A stretch of DNA of 5,713 nt from an uncultured Clostridia bacterium (GTDB lineage: Bacteria > Bacillota > Clostridia > Christensenellales > Borkfalkiaceae): NCBI GenBank assembly GCA_947176445.1, contig CAMWQK010000069.1, forward strand, positions 1 through 5,713. The letters run 5' to 3'. Below are positions 1-3,994 of this stretch, piece by piece (position 1 is the first letter of the stretch; every line of letters begins with the position of its first letter). The notes below the pieces were generated by a model. That model made no database searches and was not told the DNA's origin. It was given only the letters and a program-made list of their open reading frames with translations. A program made the position numbers and the translations under genes.

Positions 1-497
1 GCGGAAAAGCTGGGGTTCTGATCGCGCGAATCGCCGTCCGTCAGCGTCTTTAACTCGGAGTTTACGGAAGACAGCGTGCCGATTTTAGAGGTCACTGCCC
101 CGTCCCGCACGGTGACGGCGTACTCCTTGCCGCCGCCCTGCACGGAGAGGATCTCCCCGTCCGAAGAGGAATAGATGTGCTCCTCGGGATCTTTGAGATT
201 GTTTGTATTCTTGCGGTACACGCCCGAAGATCCGTTGACGGTGAAGGCGTAGACGGTCTTTTCGCCCTCGATCTGCACGCCGTTGATATACGCCGTGATC
301 TTCTCCGCACGGTTTTTATACACGTCGTAGTCGCCGCGGTAGCGCGCGCCCTCGCCGCCGTACTTCCACTCGTCGTTTTTGACGCGCGTCTCGGCGTACT
401 GTTTATAGCGGAGGATATATTCGCTCTCGAACGTCTCGCCCTTCTCGCCGTCGAAAATGCCGAACTTCTCCCCGTCGGTATATGCAAATTTTTCCAT
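1..497 (-). CDS. Partial protein of unknown function entering a PD40/TolB-like beta-propeller (C-terminus beyond window)
   Basis: The reading frame runs leftward from ATG at 497 and is still open at the window edge, giving 165 complete codons. The start is supported by GGGAGGCG at 503-510, with 7 nt between GGAGG and ATG. No signal peptide or membrane helix is visible: the N-terminus (MEKFAYTDGEKFGIFDGEKG) is hydrophilic, so this portion looks cytoplasmic. Residues 67-140 alternate short beta-like stretches with Gly/Asp turns (for example EILSVQGGGKEYAVTVRDG). The visible end, LTDGDSRDQNPSFS at about 152-165, resembles the start of a PD40/WD40-like repeat, whose family pattern is LTxxxxxDxxPxWSPDG. 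I infer a beta-propeller or a propeller-like lipid-free sensor, but only one repeat start is visible. Codon use resembles the neighbours. It follows the SLOG gene by 2 nt, so it is probably the third gene of the rsmG operon. Its function is unknown. Confidence 0.75.
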   Translation of the reverse strand, partial: MEKFAYTDGEKFGIFDGEKGETFESEYILRYKQYAETRVKNDEWKYGGEGARYRGDYDVYKNRAEKITAYINGVQIEGEKTVYAFTVNGSSGVYRKNTNNLKDPEEHIYSSSDGEILSVQGGGKEYAVTVRDGAVTSKIGTLSSVNSELKTLTDGDSRDQNPSFS

Positions 498-499
498 AT

Positions 500-955
500 T
501 TACGCCTCCCTAAAAAGGTTCCGTATCTCTACGCCCTTCTTTTTGGCATACCTTACGGTATACGCCGTGCCGCCGGTCGCTCTCATACAGTAGGCAAACA
601 GCAGATCCGCGCGGTCGACCATCATACGATCGCGCGCCAGAAAACAGCCGTTTGCATAACCATTATAAATATAGTGCCTTTTATCGCACCGTTCGAGCAG
701 ATTCAAGTACCGCCTTTTTTCCTCGCCGAAAAAACTGTTCTCGTGCCCGCGATAGGGAATGCACGCTTCCAGCGTGATGCGGTATTTCTGTTTGAGTGCG
801 ATCAGGCAGTCGAGCGCAAGCAGATCGAACCCGCGCGCCATGCCGCATAGAAAGGTATCGTAACCCTCTCTTATGAGTTCTTCGAGCGTATCGTAGAGCA
901 AATTTAATTGAAAATCTTCGGGCAGATCCCTGTGTCCCGTCAAAGCGCACGTCAT
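500..955 (-). CDS. SLOG-superfamily protein, YpsA/DUF1273-like
   Basis: This 151-residue protein has the layout of the DUF1273/YpsA branch of the SLOG (SMF/DprA-LOG) Rossmann-like superfamily. Visible motifs are the N-terminal strand and loop ALTGHR (4-9), the glycine-rich GMARGFD (38-44), a basic helix with RDRMMVD (108-114), and the ligand-loop motif TGGT (127-130) followed by YAKKKGVEI. SLOG domains bind nucleotides or nucleotide-derived ligands. YpsA of Bacillus is linked to cell division, but that role cannot be transferred from sequence alone. I chose the ATG at 955 because the TGHR strand begins directly after it and it forms an ATGA overlap with the rsmG stop. An in-frame ATG at 1078 would add 41 basic, low-complexity residues lying inside rsmG, so I do not use it. 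Expression is probably coupled to rsmG. The family call is firm; the ligand and role are unknown. Confidence 0.85.
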   Translation of the reverse strand: MTCALTGHRDLPEDFQLNLLYDTLEELIREGYDTFLCGMARGFDLLALDCLIALKQKYRITLEACIPYRGHENSFFGEEKRRYLNLLERCDKRHYIYNGYANGCFLARDRMMVDRADLLFAYCMRATGGTAYTVRYAKKKGVEIRNLFREA

Positions 956-1653
956 AAAATGGGCTTGCTCCTCTCTTTTCCGTTCCCGCGCGGATACTTT
1001 GCGGGCGTTTCCTTGATTTTGTTGACGACGGCGAGCACGCGGGAGCCGTAATTTTCGGGCAGTTCGTAGGAATAACATCCCTCGATCGCTCCGCCGAGGA
1101 GTTTGACGGCGTTTCTCGCCTCTTCGACTTCCTCTTCGTTGCCCTTGTATGCGATCATCTTCCCGCCGACGCGGACGAAGGGCAGGCAGTACTCGGTGAG
1201 CGTGTTCATGCGCGCCACCGCGCGGGCGCAGGAGACGTCGAACTGTTCGCGATATTTCCCCTTCGCACCGTCCTCTGCGCGCATATTCTCGACGGTGACG
1301 TTATTCAGCCCGAGTTCTCTTACCGCGGTTTTGAGAAATTCACACTTCTTTCCCGTGCTCTCAAAGAGGGTAAACTGCAGATCGTCGCGGTAAATTTTCA
1401 GCGGAATGCTCGGAAAACCCGCGCCCGAACCGATCTCCGCCACCTTCGCCCCCTTGGGAAAGAGGCTCTCCCCCGCAAGAGAGTCTAAAAAATGTTTATA
1501 AATAACCTCTTTTTCCTCGGTGATCGCCGTTAAATTATATCTCTGATTATAGGATATCAACAGCTCTCGAAACTGTATAAACTTGTCCTTAAAATCCCCG
1601 TTTATGAGGTCATAATAGCCGTTTATTCGTATTTGCTCGCGTTTCATACGCAT
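952..1653 (-). CDS. rsmG: 16S rRNA (guanine527-N7)-methyltransferase RsmG (GidB)
   Basis: RsmG uses S-adenosylmethionine to methylate N7 of G527 in the 530 loop of 16S rRNA; loss of this activity gives low-level streptomycin resistance in several bacteria. The 233-residue length is normal. Family hallmarks appear in order: YNLTAI (39-44), HFLDSL (54-59), the SAM-binding segment VAEIGSGAGFPSIPLKI (71-87), ENMRAED (122-128), CARAVA (142-147), LPFV..GG and KG (157-171), and the C-terminal KYPR (219-222). The usual GFPGIPLKI reads GFPSIPLKI, a mild change. Two starts are possible: ATG at 1653 or ATG at 1647 (residue 3). Neither has a well-spaced ribosome binding site; AGAGGA lies 12 nt before the first. 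The stop TGA at 952-954 overlaps the next gene's ATG. The gene is usually found beside mnmG near the origin; here it stands directly at the origin without mnmE/mnmG. Confidence 0.97.
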   Translation of the reverse strand: MRMKREQIRINGYYDLINGDFKDKFIQFRELLISYNQRYNLTAITEEKEVIYKHFLDSLAGESLFPKGAKVAEIGSGAGFPSIPLKIYRDDLQFTLFESTGKKCEFLKTAVRELGLNNVTVENMRAEDGAKGKYREQFDVSCARAVARMNTLTEYCLPFVRVGGKMIAYKGNEEEVEEARNAVKLLGGAIEGCYSYELPENYGSRVLAVVNKIKETPAKYPRGNGKERSKPIL

Positions 1654-1682
1654 ATTATATCACAATCCTCTGCCATTTTCAA
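1654..1682 (-). promoter_or_regulatory. Predicted sigma-A promoter of the rsmG operon
   Basis: On the minus strand, TTGAAA (1677-1682) is separated by exactly 17 nt from a consensus TATAAT (1654-1659). The -10 box abuts the ATG at 1653, so transcription would start near 1646-1648, at about the second ATG (1647). If this promoter is used, translation would begin leaderless at 1647 or use an internal start. The AGAGGA at about 1666-1671 would serve only transcripts begun further upstream, for which I see no good -35/-10 pair. Confidence 0.6.
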
Positions 1683-1695
1683 CCGATTGTTGAAA
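1677..1695. repeat. Perfect 7-bp inverted repeat TTTCAAC-N5-GTTGAAA over the rsmG -35 box
   Basis: TTTCAAC (1677-1683) and GTTGAAA (1689-1695) are exact inverted copies separated by CGATT. The left arm coincides with the predicted -35 hexamer of rsmG. Another exact TTTCAAC occurs at 1844-1850, between two DnaA boxes, and GTTGAAC at 1959-1965. The repeat could be an operator half-site pair or a small hairpin. No regulator is identified. Confidence 0.5.
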
Positions 1696-1730
1696 TATCC
1701 GCCCGATAAATTCCACATTGTAGATATCTC

Positions 1731-1739
1731 TGTGGACAA
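1731..1739 (-). promoter_or_regulatory. DnaA box (TTGTCCACA on minus strand)
   Basis: The plus strand reads TGTGGACAA, whose complement TTGTCCACA differs from the consensus TTATCCACA at one position. The identical variant occurs in the opposite orientation at 1973-1981, so the two boxes bracket most of the origin region. Confidence 0.7.
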
Positions 1740-1815
1740 CCTCTCTCTTTTCCGCTCCTCTTTTTTCATCACAATTTTTTGCTCCTTTCACGCACTCCAC
1801 ACCGTGATTTTGTAA

Positions 1816-1862
1816 GGTGGACAAGCACATCTTTTCCACAATCTTTCAACAACTTATCCACG
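1816..1862. promoter_or_regulatory. Central DnaA-box cluster
   Basis: Three 9-mers lie within 47 nt: GGTGGACAA at 1816-1824 (minus orientation, two mismatches), TTTTCCACA at 1832-1840 (plus, one mismatch) and TTATCCACG at 1854-1862 (plus, mismatch only at the last base). The two plus-strand boxes are 22 nt apart start to start, about two helical turns, so they lie on the same face of the DNA. Between them sits the TTTCAAC half-site at 1844-1850. Confidence 0.7.
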
Positions 1863-1882
1863 GGGTAAAATTTTGCATGATT

Positions 1883-1911
1883 TTGACAAAACGGGGGAAA
1901 ATGCTTGTTAT
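1883..1911 (+). promoter_or_regulatory. Alternative upstream dnaN promoter
   Basis: A perfect -35 TTGACA (1883-1888) is followed after 17 nt by TGTTAT (1906-1911), which matches the -10 consensus at 4 of 6 positions. It overlaps the better -10-bearing promoter just downstream, so the two could not be occupied together. This is weaker than the call at 1905-1933. Confidence 0.35.
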
Positions 1912-1933
1912 TTTTCTGATTTTCCGTTATAAT
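1905..1933 (+). promoter_or_regulatory. Predicted main dnaN promoter
   Basis: TTGTTA (1905-1910) and a perfect TATAAT (1928-1933) are separated by 17 nt, giving a start near 1939-1941 and a leader of roughly 118 nt. That leader covers the DnaA box at 1973, the trios and the AT-rich element. Transcription would therefore pass through the unwinding site, and DnaA bound at 1973 would lie about 30 nt downstream of the start, where it could repress. Confidence 0.6.
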
Positions 1934-1952
1934 AATGAGGTAAATGACAGGG

Positions 1953-1970
1953 TTTTCGGTTGAACGAAAA
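1953..1970 (+). other. Small hairpin in the dnaN leader
   Basis: TTTTCG (1953-1958) and CGAAAA (1965-1970) can pair as a 6-bp stem around a 6-nt loop GTTGAA. There is no following T-run, so it is not a typical terminator. It lies directly before the DUE-proximal DnaA box. Confidence 0.3.
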
Positions 1971-1972
1971 GG

Positions 1973-1989
1973 TTGTCCACATTTCCACG
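1973..1989 (+). promoter_or_regulatory. DUE-proximal DnaA box pair
   Basis: TTGTCCACA (1973-1981) has one mismatch to consensus. It is followed in tandem by the degenerate ATTTCCACG (1981-1989, three mismatches). Both point toward the DnaA trios that begin at 1994, the arrangement expected for loading a DnaA filament onto one strand. The first box is a confident call; the second is inferred mainly from position. Confidence 0.65.
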
Positions 1990-1993
1990 GCTC

Positions 1994-2011
1994 TTATTAT
2001 TACTATTATTA
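1994..2011 (+). promoter_or_regulatory. DnaA-trio array (six triplets) of the unwinding element
   Basis: The plus strand reads TTA TTA TTA CTA TTA TTA. The complementary strand read 3' to 5' is therefore AAT AAT AAT GAT AAT AAT, six uninterrupted matches to the DnaA-trio consensus 3'-(G/A)AT-5'. The polarity is correct: the triplets run away from the DnaA boxes, beginning 12 nt after the box at 1973-1981. DnaA is known to bind such triplets as single-stranded DNA to stretch and open the origin. Confidence 0.8.
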
Positions 2012-2040
2012 TCTTATTTATTGATATATTTAACTACATT
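2012..2040. other. AT-rich DNA unwinding element
   Basis: Only 4 of these 29 bases are G or C, and with the preceding trios only 5 of 47. This is the most AT-rich part of the window. It ends just before the dnaN ribosome binding site, and helicase loading would be expected here. Confidence 0.65.
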
Positions 2041-2057
2041 CAAAGGAGAACACCACT

Positions 2058-3155
2058 ATGAAATTCGTTTGCGACGGACTTACCCTCTCGGAGGCGGTCA
2101 ACAAGGCAAGTAAGGCATGCGCCGTTCGTACGACTGCGCCCATTATGGAGTGCATCAAGATCACGGCAAAGAACGACGAGGTGCGCTTCCTTGCGACCGA
2201 CGGCGAGCTCTCCATTCAGAAGAGCGTCAAGGCAGAGGTATTCGACGAGGGCGAAGTGTGCGTTCCCGGAAAACTCTTTGCAGACTTCATCGGAAAGCTC
2301 TCGGGCGAGGAAGTCTCCATCTCGACGGGAGAGAGAGGCGTGGAAATCAAGTACGGCGAATCCAATTCCTATATGCAGCAGTTGAGCGCCGACGAATTCC
2401 CCCATATCAACCTCGAAATCGGGGAAAACTACTTCGTTCTCAAACAGAAGGACTTGAAAAAGATCATCGCCGAAACGGTTTTCTGCTGTGCGCAGGACGA
2501 TTCCCGCCCCGTCCTCAAAGGCTGCCTTATGGAGTTTAACGAAAAGCTGGAGATCACCGCGCTCGACGGTTACCGCTTGGCGCTCTCCACCGCGCAGATC
2601 GTGAGCAAGGGCACTTCACAGTCCATCATCTGCCCCGCAAGAACGCTCGGCGAAATTTCGAGAATGCTCTCGGACGACGACAAGGAGATCACCCTCTATA
2701 CGCAGGGCGGAATGCTCATGGTTGGCATCGAGGGAATGGTGATCGTCTCCCGCCTCTATCAGGGTGAATTTATCCGCAAGGAGAACGTGCTCCCCAAGGA
2801 GTTCAACACGCACGTCACTCTCGATCGGAACGAGCTTGCGCTCAGCGTAGAGCGTGCGGCGATCCTCATTCGCGGCGACAAAAACAATCTCGTCACCCTC
2901 GATATCCATAGCGACCTTGTGAAAATCTCCTCTGTTTCAGAGATCGGAAACGTTGCGGAGAGCGTCAAGGCGGAGACGGACGGAAAAGATATCATCATCT
3001 CCATGAACGCAAAGTATCTGCTCGATGCGCTGCGTGCGCTCGAAGAGGACAAAGTCGTTCTCTCCTTCAACGGACCCGTTTCCCCCTTTATTTTACAAAA
3101 TGCGGAGAAAAAAGAGAGCGTTTATCTGATTTTACCTGTGAGAAACGCCGCATAA
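2058..3155 (+). CDS. dnaN: DNA polymerase III sliding clamp, beta subunit
   Basis: DnaN forms the dimeric ring that tethers the replicative polymerase to DNA and recruits repair and regulatory partners through a hydrophobic pocket. The 365-residue length is normal for three repeated clamp domains of about 120 residues each. Recognisable sequence includes MKFVCDGLTLSEAVNKASKA at the start, RTTAPIME (24-31), the domain-2 signatures DDSRPVLKG (147-155) and LDGYRLA (169-175), and the C-terminal LILPVR (357-362) that contributes to the partner-binding pocket. The start is set by AGGAG at 2044-2048, 9 nt before ATG. It directly follows the predicted origin, with dnaA missing from between them. No terminator is visible after the TAA at 3153-3155, so some readthrough into rpmH is likely. 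Confidence 0.98.
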   Translation: MKFVCDGLTLSEAVNKASKACAVRTTAPIMECIKITAKNDEVRFLATDGELSIQKSVKAEVFDEGEVCVPGKLFADFIGKLSGEEVSISTGERGVEIKYGESNSYMQQLSADEFPHINLEIGENYFVLKQKDLKKIIAETVFCCAQDDSRPVLKGCLMEFNEKLEITALDGYRLALSTAQIVSKGTSQSIICPARTLGEISRMLSDDDKEITLYTQGGMLMVGIEGMVIVSRLYQGEFIRKENVLPKEFNTHVTLDRNELALSVERAAILIRGDKNNLVTLDIHSDLVKISSVSEIGNVAESVKAETDGKDIIISMNAKYLLDALRALEEDKVVLSFNGPVSPFILQNAEKKESVYLILPVRNAA

Positions 3156-3159
3156 TCGC

Positions 3160-3188
3160 TTGACGGAAACGGATAAAAAATTTATAAT
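3160..3188 (+). promoter_or_regulatory. Strong predicted promoter for rpmH-rnpA-yidD-yidC-jag
   Basis: TTGACG (3160-3165), a 17-nt spacer and a perfect TATAAT (3183-3188) form a near-consensus sigma-A promoter. It begins only 5 nt after the dnaN stop. Transcription would start near 3194-3196, giving a leader of about 30 nt that contains the rpmH ribosome binding site. This strength suits a ribosomal protein gene. Confidence 0.8.
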
Positions 3189-3224
3189 CAAAAAAGAAAA
3201 TAACCTTTCAGGAGAAATATTACT

Positions 3225-3359
3225 ATGAAGAGAACTTATCAACCCAAAAAGAGACAGAGAAGCAAGGTACACGGTTTCCGCCAGAGAATGAAGACGCAGG
3301 GCGGAAGAAACGTCTTGAAGAGAAGAAGAAACAAGGGCAGAAAGCACATCTCCGCGTAA
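3225..3359 (+). CDS. rpmH: 50S ribosomal protein L34
   Basis: This is a 44-residue, highly basic protein with the near-invariant L34 pattern: [20 protein letters not shown] at the start, then [20 protein letters not shown] and HISA. L34 sits in the large subunit, buried among 23S rRNA helices. The start is supported by AGGAG at 3210-3214, about 10 nt before ATG. The TAA at 3357-3359 is only 3 nt before rnpA, the common rpmH-rnpA pairing. It has its own strong promoter. Confidence 0.98.
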   Translation: MKRTYQPKKRQRSKVHGFRQRMKTQGGRNVLKRRRNKGRKHISA

Positions 3360-3362
3360 AAT

Positions 3363-3698
3363 ATGAGGTATTTGCGCCTGAAACGCAAGAAGGACTTTTC
3401 CAAAACCGTAAAATCGGGAAAGAGATTGTACGCTTCCTCTTTAACCGTCGTATATTTTCCTGCGAAACAGACGAAAATGGCGGTATGTGTAGGGAAAAAG
3501 TATGGGAAAAGCGTCGAGCGGAACAGAATCAAGCGGCTTCTCCGCGAGGCGTTCCGCACGCAGGAGGGGGAAATTTGCGTTCCCTGCCACATTCTGCTCA
3601 TTCCCAAGATATCGAAGTCGTACGAGTACGGCGTTTTTAAGCGGGATATCGAAAAACTGTTACGGCGGGAAAAGCTCATTGAAACTCAGAGTGCGTGA
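3363..3698 (+). CDS. rnpA: Ribonuclease P protein component
   Basis: RnpA is the small basic protein that, with the RNase P RNA, removes 5' leaders from precursor tRNAs. The 111-residue product matches the family in length and shows YLRLKRKKDFSKTVKSGKRL near the start, the central strand MAVCVGKKYG (39-48) and the RNA-binding RNR motif with its helix, SVERNRIKRLLREAFR (50-65). No ribosome binding site precedes the ATG at 3363; the gap from the rpmH stop is 3 nt. Translation therefore probably depends on ribosomes finishing rpmH. The 3' end overlaps yidD in another frame. The RNase P RNA gene is not in this window. Confidence 0.97.
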   Translation: MRYLRLKRKKDFSKTVKSGKRLYASSLTVVYFPAKQTKMAVCVGKKYGKSVERNRIKRLLREAFRTQEGEICVPCHILLIPKISKSYEYGVFKRDIEKLLRREKLIETQSA

Positions 3699-3981
3699 AA
3701 TTGCATCGAAGAACGGGAAAATCCTCAGAAAAACCGTCTTTAAGCCCTATCTGAAGGCGCTGTGTATCCGTCTCATCGAGTTTTACCAAAAGCATATCTC
3801 GAAAAGTACTTGTCTCTATACGCCCACCTGTTCGGAATATACCAAGCGTTGCATCAACAACCTCGGCGTAATTCCGGGGATACTTCTGGGCATATGGAGA
3901 ATTTTACGCTGTAACCCGCTCTCCAAGGGCGGATACGATCCTGCACCGGAAAATTATTTCAAAGTCAGATGGGTCATTTGA
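3679..3981 (+). CDS. yidD: Membrane protein insertion efficiency factor YidD
   Basis: YidD is a small membrane-associated protein that assists YidC-dependent insertion. With a TTG start at 3679 it has 100 residues. The conserved core is clear: an amphipathic segment LCIRLIEFYQKHIS (28-41), C-LYTPT-C-SEY (45-54) and RCNPLSKGGYDPAP (77-90), containing the three family cysteines C45, C51 and C78. The start is uncertain. TTG at 3679 has GGCGGGA 8-9 nt upstream and overlaps rnpA by 20 nt; GTG at 3691 would give 96 residues with an 8-nt overlap but no ribosome binding site. There is no in-frame ATG near the family start: the ATG at 3502 would add about 59 residues unlike YidD. The overlap implies coupling to rnpA, and yidC follows 13 nt later. 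Confidence 0.93.
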   Translation: MKLRVREIASKNGKILRKTVFKPYLKALCIRLIEFYQKHISKSTCLYTPTCSEYTKRCINNLGVIPGILLGIWRILRCNPLSKGGYDPAPENYFKVRWVI

Positions 3982-3994
3982 CACAGGGTGATCA

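Larger units (their letters stand above)
1654..2057. other. Probable chromosomal origin of replication (oriC, unwinding half)
   Basis: This 404-nt non-coding stretch separates the leftward rsmG operon from rightward dnaN. It contains at least four DnaA-box-like 9-mers with one mismatch to TTATCCACA (1731-1739 minus; 1832-1840, 1854-1862 and 1973-1981 plus), plus weaker ones. These are followed by a run of DnaA-trio triplets and a very AT-rich segment ending just before the dnaN ribosome binding site. The order box, short GC-containing gap, trios, AT-rich DNA matches the basal unwinding system described for Bacillus subtilis, which lies in the incC half upstream of dnaN. All genes on each side point away from it. 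No dnaA gene is present, so a second box cluster might lie elsewhere next to dnaA. Confidence 0.85.

Noticed and set aside
177..593. 138-codon rightward frame with hydrophobic stretches, spanning the propeller-like and SLOG genes
   Set aside because: It is antisense to two frames with good starts and coupling, and its hydrophobic appearance comes from reading the complement of acidic codons.
956..1078. N-terminal extension of the SLOG protein from an in-frame ATG at 1078
   Set aside because: The extra 41 residues are arginine-rich and out of character, lie entirely within rsmG in another frame, and precede the natural SLOG first strand; the ATGA overlap start at 955 fits the family.
1709..1801. 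Further DnaA-box-like words (AATTCCACA at 1709-1717, CACTCCACA at 1793-1801)
   Set aside because: Each has three mismatches to TTATCCACA and no positional support, so they are not called as boxes.
1633..1815. 60-codon rightward frame in the origin region
   Set aside because: It starts inside rsmG antisense and runs through non-coding origin DNA with no ribosome binding site or conserved features.
1953..1970. Rho-independent terminator at the dnaN leader hairpin
   Set aside because: The stem is only 6 bp, not GC-rich, and no T-run follows.
3502..3678. Longer YidD beginning at ATG 3502
   Set aside because: The extra residues lie inside rnpA in another frame and are Ser/Arg-rich with no similarity to YidD; it would overlap rnpA by 197 nt.
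3239..3679. 146-codon open frame antisense to rpmH-rnpA
   Set aside because: It covers two certain genes on the opposite strand, has no ribosome binding site I can see, and its Ser/Phe/Leu-rich content mirrors the Lys/Arg codons of those genes.
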